A DNA stretch of 41,816 nucleotides, from contig JAUQPP010000008.1 in the NCBI GenBank assembly GCA_030550315.1, positions 1 to 41,816 on the forward strand. The letters are read 5' to 3'. The position numbers and the translations under genes were made by a program. The notes below the pieces were generated by a model. It saw only the letters and a program-made list of their open reading frames with translations, had not been told where the DNA came from and ran no database searches. Of this stretch, positions 1 through 8,474 are shown one piece after another. Numbering within the stretch: position 1 is the stretch's first letter; each line of letters starts with the position of its first letter. This stretch comes from Thermotogota bacterium. GTDB taxonomy: Bacteria > Thermotogota > Thermotogae > Thermotogales > Fervidobacteriaceae.

Positions 1-2
1 TA

Positions 3-113
3 AACCATGGTGTTACCGTTGAAATGATTTTTGAGAAAGTGGTTTTCTTAGTTTGTGATTTAATTGCTCTTAAGTTGAGTCAAATGGCCAGAAGGAATGT
101 GGAAATACGATGA
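3..113 (+). CDS. 3' end of an upstream CDS (5' partial), unknown product
   Basis: Open frame from base 3: NHGVTVEMIFEKVVFLVCDLIALKLSQMARRNVEIR, stop TGA at 111-113; family not recognised. Confidence 0.35.
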   Translation, partial: NHGVTVEMIFEKVVFLVCDLIALKLSQMARRNVEIR

Positions 114-304
114 GAAGAGATGTTCTATAATATCGGATAGAACCAGTGAAGTTTCTATTTTTTTGTTGTTCTGCCGCTATTTAATAAGCGCTTCTTCTTG
201 TTTACCAGGAATGTTGATTCTCAATGAGGAGATTGTTATGTTATAATAATTACGATGTTCAATTCTCCAAATTTTTCGAAATTCATTGGAGGTGCGTTAG
301 TGTC

Positions 305-592
305 ATGGTGATACTCTACTCCACACTGCTTCTTGGTTTTCTCGGCTTTGCGTTCGGTATGTTCCTCTCCTACGTCAGCGAACGATTCAAGGTAGAAGAA
401 GACCCGACTGTGAAGCTTATCCTGGAGGTACTTCCTGGCATAAACTGCGGGGCTTGCGGATATCCAGGTTGTGAAGGCTACGCAAAGGCGGTTGCGAAAG
501 GAGATAAACCTGACAAATGTTTGCCTGGAAAGAAATCTGGGGTTGAAGAGGCCATAAAGGAAATATTAGCCAGCTCGAAAAGAACTACGTAG
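305..592 (+). CDS. RnfB-type [4Fe-4S] domain protein (short, membrane anchored)
   Basis: N-terminal TM segment followed by CGACGYPGCEGYAKAV...KCLPG cysteine motif typical of RnfB/Fe-S domain; GGAGGTG Shine-Dalgarno at 288-294 supports ATG at 305 rather than 224. Confidence 0.8.
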   Translation: MVILYSTLLLGFLGFAFGMFLSYVSERFKVEEDPTVKLILEVLPGINCGACGYPGCEGYAKAVAKGDKPDKCLPGKKSGVEEAIKEILASSKRTT

Positions 593-603
593 AGACTGAG
601 ACA

Positions 604-1614
604 TTGAAAATGTTCACAGATGTTGAAATTGTTGGAATTCACCACGTTTTGAAAAAAGGTCTTTCCGAAATTGAGGAGTTGCTGAACTACGGGACGGGAA
701 TCAAAAAGAGTATCTTGAATTCCAATCCCGAACTTGATATTTTTCTGAGAAGACTGGAACGTTACCTTGAAAAATCATCGGTGAGATTGATTACATACTG
801 GAGCGAAGAATATCCAGAAGCATTGCGTGAGATTCCAGATCCTCCGGTTTATTTGTTTATCAAGGGGAATTTTGAAATCCTTAATCGTGAGATGTTCGCG
901 GTAGTTGGTACAAGAAAGCTAACACCGTATGGTAAAACCGTGACGGTCCAGATTACGAAAGAAATCTGCCGTCACTTCGTCATTGTTAGTGGGATGGCTT
1001 ACGGAATCGACAGTGTTGCACACGAAACAGCGCTTTTAGAAAACTGTCCGACGGTTGCTGTTTTAGGATGTGGTGTGGACGTTGTATACCCCAAATCCAA
1101 TCTCAACCTCTACAAGAGAATCGTAGAAAATGGCTGTGTTTTGAGCGAGTACCTTCCGTGGGAACCCCCCAGGAAATACACTTTTGTACAAAGGAACAGA
1201 ATTATCTCGGGATTATCCACAGGAATACTTGTTACCGAAGCAGGTTTAGATAGCGGCGCGCTGATAACCGCAAGGTTCGCACTTGAGCAAGGACGAGACG
1301 TCTTTGCTGTTCCGGGGGATATAATGAGGGAAAGTAGTAAGGGGACAAATTATCTAATCAAAAACGGCGCATTTCCAGTAACTGATCCTGAAGATATTAT
1401 GAAGTACTATGGTTTTAAATCTCACAAAAAGCTTGTTGAACTAAACGAAGCTGAGAAAGAAGTATACAATGCCCTTTCAGAACCACGTACAGCCGAGGAA
1501 ATCTCCGAAACAGTTGCCAAATCTCTCACTGAAATATTGGTTACCCTTACTGTCCTCGAATTGAAAGGGGTTGTCTTGAGAAGAGACGATGGAACGTATC
1601 AGAGGATAGTTTAA
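604..1614 (+). CDS. dprA: DNA-processing protein DprA/Smf
   Basis: VVGTRKLTPYGK...SGMAYGIDSVAHETAL...FVQRNRIISGLSTGILVTEAGLDSGALITARFALEQGRDVFAVPGDI; C-terminal winged-helix-like region. ATG at 610 is an alternative start. Confidence 0.95.
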   Translation: MKMFTDVEIVGIHHVLKKGLSEIEELLNYGTGIKKSILNSNPELDIFLRRLERYLEKSSVRLITYWSEEYPEALREIPDPPVYLFIKGNFEILNREMFAVVGTRKLTPYGKTVTVQITKEICRHFVIVSGMAYGIDSVAHETALLENCPTVAVLGCGVDVVYPKSNLNLYKRIVENGCVLSEYLPWEPPRKYTFVQRNRIISGLSTGILVTEAGLDSGALITARFALEQGRDVFAVPGDIMRESSKGTNYLIKNGAFPVTDPEDIMKYYGFKSHKKLVELNEAEKEVYNALSEPRTAEEISETVAKSLTEILVTLTVLELKGVVLRRDDGTYQRIV

Positions 1615-1623
1615 GAAGTAATA

Positions 1624-1653
1624 AAACGGCGACCAATGCAACGGTCGCCGTTT
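1624..1653. terminator. Bidirectional intrinsic terminator between convergent dprA and gyrB
   Basis: Perfect 11-bp inverted repeat AAACGGCGACC-AATGCAAC-GGTCGCCGTTT between the two stop codons; A/T-rich flanks. Confidence 0.85.
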
Positions 1654-1667
1654 CTCGTCTCAAACTT

Positions 1668-3581
1668 TTAAACATCCAGATCTGCCATTGTAAGCTGTTT
1701 CGCGTGTCTCATTATGTAGCCACGTCTTTCTTCTGGATCCTTTCCCATAAGGATTTCAAACAAACTATCGGCTTCTTCAGCATCTTCGATGCGGACTTTC
1801 ATGATTTTTCTCGTTTCTGGATTCATCGTGGTTTCCCACAGCTGTTCTGGGTTCATTTCACCCAATCCTTTGTACCTTTGAACTTCGTACTTGCCTGGCT
1901 GGAGGTCTTTCGTTAGTTCTTTCAGTTCCTCATCTGAATACAAGTATGTTGGTTTTTTCTGACCACTCACAGTGACCTTGTAGAGTGGAGGCATTGCTAT
2001 GTATATTCTGCCATCCTCTATTAGGGGTCTCATATAGCGGTAAAAGAGAGCAAGTAGTAGTGTTCGTATGTGTGCACCATCTACGTCCGCATCGGTCATG
2101 ATGATAATCTTTCCGTACCTGATTTTTGACAAATCAAAATTATCACCGATTCCAGCTCCTATTGCCGTGATTATGTCTCTTATGGTTTCGCTTTTTAGTA
2201 ACTTTAGTTCGTTGCTCTTCTCAACGTTCAAAATTTTTCCCCTGAGTGGTAGTATAGCTTGGAAGTTCCTATTTCTTGCTTGCTTGGCACTACCACCTGC
2301 TGAATCACCTTCGACAATGAAGAGCTCAGCCTCTTCGACACTTTTTGATATGCAGTCGGCAAGTTTTCCAGGTAGAGTCGATGCACCGAGTGCGCTCTTG
2401 CGTTTTACGGCTTCACGTGCTCTTTTTGCAGCTTCACGTGCTTCTCTGGCTTGCTGGGCCTTCTGGATAATAATCTTAAGTGTGGATTCATTTGTTTCAA
2501 AGTATTCACTCAGCTTATCCCTTACAACCTTTGCGACTGCATCCTGGACTTCCTCATTACCAAGTTTTGATTTCGTCTGACCCTCGAATTGGGGTGTCCC
2601 CATCATTAGGACACTAATGACTGCGGTCATTCCTTCCCGTAGATCTTCGCCTTTGAATGGCTCACCTTTTATAAGGTTTTTCTTTTTACCAAGTTCATTC
2701 ACAACGCGTGTGAACGCAGTTTTGAATCCTGTTACGTGAGTTCCTCCGTCGACGGTTTTTATGTTGTTCACGAACGATATTATCTCTTCCGCGTCATCGT
2801 CGGTGTACTGAAAAGCAACACTGACTTCTACATCCCCAGACTTGCCCTCAATAAACACAACCTCGTGGAGTGCTTTGCTACCGCGGTTCAAGTGATTGAC
2901 GAATTCTTTCAGTCCACCCGAGTAATGTAGCGTTCTGTGTATTTCGTTTCTTTCATCCTTAAATTCAATTGTAATGTTTGGATTGAGAAAGGCCAGGTCT
3001 CTCAACCTTGTAAGTATCGTATCGGCATCAAATTCGGTAGTTGTGAAAATCAACGAGTCGGGTTTGAAACGAACTATCGTGCCACGTTTGTTTGTCTCAC
3101 CTATTTCTTCGACTTCTGTCAGCTTAGCTCCACGCGAGTATTTTTGTCTGTAAATCTTTCCATTTCTGTGGACTTCAACTTCCATCCACTCGGAAAGAGC
3201 GTTGACAACGGAAGCACCTACACCGTGCAACCCTCCACTAACTTTGTAGCTATCTTTCGAAAACTTACCACCCGCATGTAAAGTGGTCATAACGACTTCG
3301 AGTGCGCTTGTACCCGTCTCAGGATGTATGTCTACGGGAATGCCACGACCGTTGTCCTCGACTTCCACGGAGCCGTCCTTTCGTATTGTGACCTTGATGT
3401 AATCACAAAAGCCTTGCAAAGCCTCATCTATACTGTTATCCACTATTTCGTAAACAAGGTGGTGAAGTCCTGTTTTTCCGGTTGAACCAATGTACATTCC
3501 AGGTCGTTGCCTAACAGGTTCAAGACCTTTAAGCACTTGTATCTTTTCAGCAGTGTATTCGCTTGCTGTGAAATCCTGCAT
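1668..3581 (-). CDS. gyrB: DNA gyrase subunit B
   Basis: EPVRQRPGMYIGSTGKTGLHHLVYEIVDNSIDEAL, EGDSAGGSAKQARNRNFQAILPLRGKILNVEK, IIMTDADVDGAHIRTLLL, QRYKGLGEMNPEQLWETTM. Confidence 0.98.
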   Translation of the reverse strand: MQDFTASEYTAEKIQVLKGLEPVRQRPGMYIGSTGKTGLHHLVYEIVDNSIDEALQGFCDYIKVTIRKDGSVEVEDNGRGIPVDIHPETGTSALEVVMTTLHAGGKFSKDSYKVSGGLHGVGASVVNALSEWMEVEVHRNGKIYRQKYSRGAKLTEVEEIGETNKRGTIVRFKPDSLIFTTTEFDADTILTRLRDLAFLNPNITIEFKDERNEIHRTLHYSGGLKEFVNHLNRGSKALHEVVFIEGKSGDVEVSVAFQYTDDDAEEIISFVNNIKTVDGGTHVTGFKTAFTRVVNELGKKKNLIKGEPFKGEDLREGMTAVISVLMMGTPQFEGQTKSKLGNEEVQDAVAKVVRDKLSEYFETNESTLKIIIQKAQQAREAREAAKRAREAVKRKSALGASTLPGKLADCISKSVEEAELFIVEGDSAGGSAKQARNRNFQAILPLRGKILNVEKSNELKLLKSETIRDIITAIGAGIGDNFDLSKIRYGKIIIMTDADVDGAHIRTLLLALFYRYMRPLIEDGRIYIAMPPLYKVTVSGQKKPTYLYSDEELKELTKDLQPGKYEVQRYKGLGEMNPEQLWETTMNPETRKIMKVRIEDAEEADSLFEILMGKDPEERRGYIMRHAKQLTMADLDV

Positions 3582-3604
3582 TCAAACACCTCCATAATCC
3601 AACA

Positions 3605-3892
3605 TTACCGCAGTTCTACCTTTGTAAGTATGTCGCGTACCTCTATCTTGCACATTTCGAGAATCCTTTTCCTAAGTTTTCGTTTGAGCATCCTTATTTC
3701 GTTTGCCCATATGAAATCATCGCAGACAACTGTTAACCTTCCCTCGACGTAATCAGCGAAGGTGCAGTGCTTTGCTATATGTTCGCCGAAAATCTGTGTT
3801 TCGTGTTCTTTCAAAGATGACAGTATGTAGAGTTTATTGAAGAATGGATCAACCCGTGACAGTTGTTCGAGTGCATTCCTCAGACTAAGCAT
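3605..3892 (-). CDS. DUF721/DciA-like protein
   Basis: About 95 aa, compact N-terminal region plus LTVVCDDFIWANEIRMLKRKLRKRI, resembling the DUF721 core; located directly upstream of gyrB. Confidence 0.7.
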   Translation of the reverse strand: MLSLRNALEQLSRVDPFFNKLYILSSLKEHETQIFGEHIAKHCTFADYVEGRLTVVCDDFIWANEIRMLKRKLRKRILEMCKIEVRDILTKVELR

Positions 3893-4629
3893 TTGACGTA
3901 CTCCTCAAAGGCTTTGGAAAGTTTGCTACTTAGCTCTACTGAACTTATTTTTATATTTCCTATCTGATTTACCGGAACTATACCACGACTGGTGTGTGTG
4001 AGAAATACCTCGTCTGCGTAGAATACTTCAGCCAGTTCGACAAATCGTTCTTCGACCTCATAGCCGCTTTCTTTGAGGAACCGTATAACGTACATACGCG
4101 TGATACCATTGAGAATTCCTGATTCCAGCGATGGTGTTATGAATTTTCCGTTTTTAATCAGAAACACGTTGCTGAACGTTCCTTCGCAAACCTGTCCTCT
4201 CGTTCCGAGCATAATGACATCGTAATTATCCCGCTTCGTAAGTCGGGCCAAGTAAATATCCGGTCGACCCAACGATTTCAAGTCAGGTGGAATGCTCCAA
4301 GGATCCGCTCTTCGAATGTTCGTTATATCGATCTTAACGTAATCAACGTTGAATTCTTCGCGATCTTCCTGCAGAACATATTCAAGAAGTTTGTTACTGT
4401 AAACATAAACAATCCTCATTCGTTCGGATAAGTTTTCGTAAACCAGTTTTTCAAAGCTTTCAAAGGATGGTGGTTCGATTTTAAGATATCCAAGAGATTT
4501 TTTTAGTCTCTCGTAATGTTCCTTCAAAGCAAATGGCTTACCGTTGTAGGTTCTCAACGTCTCATAAACTGCTATCCCCTTTGTGAGTGCAAGAATGACA
4601 TCATCCATTCGATGCTTGCTTTTGAACAT
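3880..4629 (-). CDS. Aminotransferase class IV (BCAT / D-amino-acid / ADC lyase-like)
   Basis: VYETLRTYNGKPFALKEHYERLKKSL, GTRGQVCEGTFSNVFLIKNGKFITPSLESGILNGITR, VFLTHTSRGIVPV. Confidence 0.88.
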   Translation of the reverse strand: MFKSKHRMDDVILALTKGIAVYETLRTYNGKPFALKEHYERLKKSLGYLKIEPPSFESFEKLVYENLSERMRIVYVYSNKLLEYVLQEDREEFNVDYVKIDITNIRRADPWSIPPDLKSLGRPDIYLARLTKRDNYDVIMLGTRGQVCEGTFSNVFLIKNGKFITPSLESGILNGITRMYVIRFLKESGYEVEERFVELAEVFYADEVFLTHTSRGIVPVNQIGNIKISSVELSSKLSKAFEEYVKCLV

Positions 4630-5902
4630 TCTTTGAAAGCACCCCTTCTTCTGTTACCGAGCAAATCCTAACCCTGAGAAAATCACCGATTACACCCTCG
4701 GATGTTTCGTGTTGATTGTAGTACTCATCATACCCGAAGTAAACTCCATTTTGAGTCCCCTCAACAAGCACGGTTACTTGTTTACCAACCAACTTGGTTC
4801 TGTACCTTTCCGCCACCTTCTTGGAAAGTTTAATAAGAATTTCGGCACGCTCTTTCCTTATGTTCCCTGGAATTTGGTTTTCGAATTCTGCCGCTCGTGT
4901 GTTTGGGCGTTGAGAATACCTGAACGTGTGTACACGACTGAATTCAACCTCGGAAACAAGCTTTAACGTTTCCTCGAAGTCTTCATTACTTTCACCCGGG
5001 AACCCAACGATTATGTCCGTTGAAATGGAGAAATTCTCGTCGAGTTTTCTGAGCTTTTCAAAGAGCCTCATAAGGTCGTGTGTTGAGTAGTTTCTTCCCA
5101 TTCTCCTTAAGACCGCATCACTACCACTCTGAATAGGTATGTGTAGGTGGTTGCAAATCTTATCCGTATTGTTGATCAACTCGATTAATTCGTCTGTAAC
5201 ATCTTCTGGGTTGATTGAACTCAACCGAATGCGAAACTCACCTTTTATCTTTACAATTTCCGATAGTAAATCAGTCAATGATACATTAATGTCACGACCG
5301 TACTTTCCAAGATTTAGGCCCGTTAGTACGATTTCTCTGTGCTTCTTCTGAACTAGTTTTTCTATTTCGGTTATAGCTACCTCGATAGGTTTACTTCTAA
5401 TCTTTGTCCCACGTAAGCTTCGGATGACACAATAAGTACAACCGTTGTTACAACCGTCTTCCACCTTTACAAAAGCCCTCGAACGCTCTAACACGGAGTT
5501 ATTGATAATTTCGTATGATATGTCATCTTCGATCCAATAATTCTGAGATGCGTAGATGCCATTTTCTTGAAGAAAACTGAGGATTCTCTTCTTTTCCAGA
5601 TTTCCAAGTACTAAGTCCACTCCCAGGGCCGTGTACTCTTCCTGAGGTCTTTTCACCTGTGCGTAGCATCCTGTCAATATCAACTTTGCGTTAGGATTTA
5701 TTTTCTTTAGATGCCTAACAGTCTGGCGAACCTTGCGTTCGGCTTCAGCTGTAACCGCGCATGTGTTTATCACGTAGGCGCTAACCGAGGGATCATCGAC
5801 CGTTAAGACGACGTACCCTGCATTTTCAAGGAGCTCTACGATTAACTCACTTTCGTACTGGTTGAGCTTACAACCTTGGGTTATCACCGCTATTCTCGTC
5901 AC
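4601..5902 (-). CDS. mtaB: tRNA (t6A37) methylthiotransferase MtaB-type radical SAM enzyme
   Basis: ITQGCKLNQYESE, VINTCAVTAEAERKVRQTVR, KVEDGCNNGCTYCVIRSLRG (CxxxCxxC), IIVGFPGESNEDFEETL. Confidence 0.93.
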   Translation of the reverse strand: MTRIAVITQGCKLNQYESELIVELLENAGYVVLTVDDPSVSAYVINTCAVTAEAERKVRQTVRHLKKINPNAKLILTGCYAQVKRPQEEYTALGVDLVLGNLEKKRILSFLQENGIYASQNYWIEDDISYEIINNSVLERSRAFVKVEDGCNNGCTYCVIRSLRGTKIRSKPIEVAITEIEKLVQKKHREIVLTGLNLGKYGRDINVSLTDLLSEIVKIKGEFRIRLSSINPEDVTDELIELINNTDKICNHLHIPIQSGSDAVLRRMGRNYSTHDLMRLFEKLRKLDENFSISTDIIVGFPGESNEDFEETLKLVSEVEFSRVHTFRYSQRPNTRAAEFENQIPGNIRKERAEILIKLSKKVAERYRTKLVGKQVTVLVEGTQNGVYFGYDEYYNQHETSEGVIGDFLRVRICSVTEEGVLSKNVQKQASNG

Positions 5903-6369
5903 TGGCCATTCACCACCAGGTCTCGTTTCATTGCTGTTTTGATAACAGAGAGTCTTGTCAAAACGCCAAGTAACACACCGTTGTCGTCGACAACTGGAAG
6001 AACTTTGAATCCTTTACGCATGATCAGGTCAGCTACGTGAAGAAGTGTGTCAGTTGGTTTTACAGTGATAGCTGGCTTTGTTGCGTACTTACCAATGGGA
6101 TCTTTGGAGATTTTTTTTAAATTCGATATAAACAGATTTGTGTCAGGTAAGAATGCCGCACTCTGCAAAAGGTTGAAGTAACTTGGCAAACATGCTCGAA
6201 TTATATCATCCTCGCTGATGAAGCCTATAACCTTTAGATCGCTGTCGACCACAGGTACTCCAGAAATACTCGACATATCCAAGAGTTCGATTACACTTTC
6301 GACAGTTTCATTTTCAAAGACAAAAGTCATATCGTAAGTCATCATCTCGGCAACCGTTACACGGTTCAT
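5899..6369 (-). CDS. CBS-domain pair protein
   Basis: Two CBS repeats: VAEMMTYDMTFVFENETVESVIELL...ISGVPVVDSDLKVIGFISEDDI and AITVKPTDTLLHVADLIMRKGFKVLPVVDDNGVLLGVLTRLSVI. Confidence 0.93.
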   Translation of the reverse strand: MNRVTVAEMMTYDMTFVFENETVESVIELLDMSSISGVPVVDSDLKVIGFISEDDIIRACLPSYFNLLQSAAFLPDTNLFISNLKKISKDPIGKYATKPAITVKPTDTLLHVADLIMRKGFKVLPVVDDNGVLLGVLTRLSVIKTAMKRDLVVNGQ

Positions 6370-7323
6370 TCATTCCACCCTCTCCACCATTATCAGTTCG
6401 AGAGTTTTGTCAATGTCCTCTCTTTTCGGTGGCTCCTTACCAAGGTATTTGGTTTTAGCCACAGCGGCTGCATAGCCATAACGCGCTATATCAAGGCAGC
6501 ATTTACCTTCAAGGTGACTCAATATCATCGCGGAAACAAACGTGTCACCGGCACCGAGTAAGAAAGAATGCTCAATCTCGAACTTCGGAGAAAATTTCCA
6601 AACACCTTCTGCTGTTGCAACGAAGTCGAAGACCGTTCTGTAAGATAAAATAACTAGTTTAGCGCCCCTCTTTATAAATTCCTTCGCAGCACTAACGTAC
6701 TCTTCCTCGTGTTCAAGATACGAACCCAGTATCTTCTCACTGCGCCGCATGTCGTATTTTATCACGTCTGGAAAAGCAATTTTTATCGACTCGGTGATGA
6801 TTTCATCGCGAGCCTCCCAAAAGACCGTCTTTCCATACTTTTTTGCGATGCTTGTGAGCTCTCCGTACGATGAAAATGGTACACCTCTTGGGACACTACC
6901 GGAAATGACCACCGCTTTAACTTTCTGAACGAGCACTTCGAATCTTTTCAAAAAAAGTTCGTACGCTTCTCTCGATATGAACGGTCCTTCGGAGTTTATT
7001 TCGGTGAGCGTGTGGTTGAGCGTATCCTCTATCGCTATATTCTCACGCGTCTCGTCTCGAATGTGAACAAAACTTGTAGTCAGCAATGGTCCCACCTTTC
7101 GAAGTTCGGATACGAGAACGTTACCGACATAGCCACCAACAAAACCAGTGAGTATCGTTGGAACGTTATATTTTGACAAAATGACTGCAACGTTAACACC
7201 TTTTCCTCCAGGTGTCATCCTGTTCAGTTCATTAGGCACGATATTTAACTTGTTCAAGGTGAATCCGTTTATCACAAATTCTCTATCAAGGGCTGGATTC
7301 AAGCACACAGCCAGCACTTTCAC
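6370..7323 (-). CDS. 1-phosphofructokinase/PfkB-family carbohydrate kinase
   Basis: LNPALDREF, MTPGGKGVNVAVILSKY, VVISGSVPRGVP, LGAGDTFVSAMIL. GGAGGGG Shine-Dalgarno before GTG 7323; ORF-track start 7380 is probably too long. Confidence 0.9.
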   Translation of the reverse strand: MKVLAVCLNPALDREFVINGFTLNKLNIVPNELNRMTPGGKGVNVAVILSKYNVPTILTGFVGGYVGNVLVSELRKVGPLLTTSFVHIRDETRENIAIEDTLNHTLTEINSEGPFISREAYELFLKRFEVLVQKVKAVVISGSVPRGVPFSSYGELTSIAKKYGKTVFWEARDEIITESIKIAFPDVIKYDMRRSEKILGSYLEHEEEYVSAAKEFIKRGAKLVILSYRTVFDFVATAEGVWKFSPKFEIEHSFLLGAGDTFVSAMILSHLEGKCCLDIARYGYAAAVAKTKYLGKEPPKREDIDKTLELIMVERVE

Positions 7324-8060
7324 GAGGACCCCTCCAAGATGAATTTGTCGGGCCTTCCGGAATAAACGAACCTTCCGCAATTCATAACATTAAGTGTATC
7401 TGCCAGTGCAAGGAATCTTTTCAGTGTTCGCGTAGCTATCACTACAATTTTACCATTTTTTGCCATGCTTTTCAGCATATTTGTCACCTTTTCCACGTGT
7501 TCATCGTCAAGGTGATCGAGTATGCAGTCGAATATTAGCAACGAAGAAAGCTTCAGTGATGATATGAAGAGCAATAAACCAATTTTTTCGAGCACATATA
7601 GAGAGGAAAGAGGTGTTCTTTCGAACTTGTACAGTGCCTTCAGGACTCCAAATTCATCGAGCGTACTTGCGTACTCTTCAACGCTGAATTTAAAACTCTT
7701 TCCGAAAACAAGATGCATTATTTCCCTTAAGGTCAAATAGTCCAAAGATTCCAGGTAGTTCGTATCCAAGTAAGTTACTAACTGCCTAAGCTCTTGTTCC
7801 TTAAAATTTTGGAGATCTTTTCCATCGAACAAGATATTTCCGGAGTATGAAATCTCCGGATAAATCTCTTCGTTTAATTTTGCAAACGAGCGAAGGAATG
7901 CTGATTTACCGGACCCACGTGGGCCGTACAGGAGAATAACATTCCCTGCCTCAAAGACAGTTGAGATTTTTTCAAAAAGATAATTACCATGTACTCTCGC
8001 GGAGAAATCAATCACTTCTACTTTGGTTATATTCACCTGCGACTTTATCTTTTTCACCAC
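7320..8060 (-). CDS. ABC-type ATPase domain protein (PstB-like fold) with degenerate catalytic motifs
   Basis: Walker A GPRGSGKS; expected LSGGQ region reads TPLSSLYVLEKIGLLL; Walker B-like SLLIFDCILDHLDD; GTG start with AAGGTGGGA upstream. Confidence 0.8.
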   Translation of the reverse strand: MVKKIKSQVNITKVEVIDFSARVHGNYLFEKISTVFEAGNVILLYGPRGSGKSAFLRSFAKLNEEIYPEISYSGNILFDGKDLQNFKEQELRQLVTYLDTNYLESLDYLTLREIMHLVFGKSFKFSVEEYASTLDEFGVLKALYKFERTPLSSLYVLEKIGLLLFISSLKLSSLLIFDCILDHLDDEHVEKVTNMLKSMAKNGKIVVIATRTLKRFLALADTLNVMNCGRFVYSGRPDKFILEGSS

Positions 8061-8211
8061 TTCCCACCTTTCTTTTGGAGGAGTGAACGCTTTGATCCTT
8101 CAAACGCTCCTTCAGCACCTGCTCGGCATTCGGATTTCCAGCGTTTAGAAGGCGGATAATTTCGTATTGTGAGAGCAGTTTTTCTCGAAGGAATTTTTTG
8201 AACTTTTCCAT
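8008..8211 (-). CDS. Small hypothetical protein (67 aa)
   Basis: ORF preceded by GGAG and downstream of a TGGTATAAT element; overlaps the ABC ATPase start by about 53 nt; no family recognised. Confidence 0.5.
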   Translation of the reverse strand: MEKFKKFLREKLLSQYEIIRLLNAGNPNAEQVLKERLKDQSVHSSKRKVGSGEKDKVAGEYNQSRSD

Positions 8212-8253
8212 ATCTTACGCTCCCTTCATCGGGGCTTACAGCTTACCACAAAA

Positions 8254-8259
8254 ATTATA
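8254..8259 (-). promoter_or_regulatory. Candidate extended -10 promoter for the 8211->1668 operon
   Basis: Minus strand TG-G-TATAAT about 43 nt upstream of the 67-aa ORF; no clear -35. Confidence 0.5.
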
Positions 8260-8316
8260 CCACCCCTTCCTTACCCAGTCTTTGAACTTGTGTGAACATT
8301 TTGGGTGGAAGGTTAC

Positions 8317-8460
8317 GTGAAAATTTCGTTCAATAAGCCTTGGGCTTTAACGGTCGAAAAAGAGACGTTTGACAGCTTAACGAATTCCCTCAAAAAAGTT
8401 CCCAACATGCGAGAGCTTGAAAAAACAAGGAGCTTTAAACAAATCTTGTGCGAAATTTAA
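8317..8460 (+). CDS. Possible small ORF (47 aa), not in the ORF track
   Basis: GTG at 8317 preceded by GGTGGAAGG; reads VKISFNKPWALTVEKETFDSLTNSLKKVPNMRELEKTRSFKQILCEI then TAA at 8458-8460. Confidence 0.3.
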   Translation: MKISFNKPWALTVEKETFDSLTNSLKKVPNMRELEKTRSFKQILCEI

Positions 8461-8474
8461 ACTTAACCTTTGAT

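Noticed and set aside
2068-2580. 170-aa plus-strand ORF in the ORF track
   Set aside because: Antisense to the conserved core of gyrB; Ser-rich composition typical of reverse-frame artefacts.
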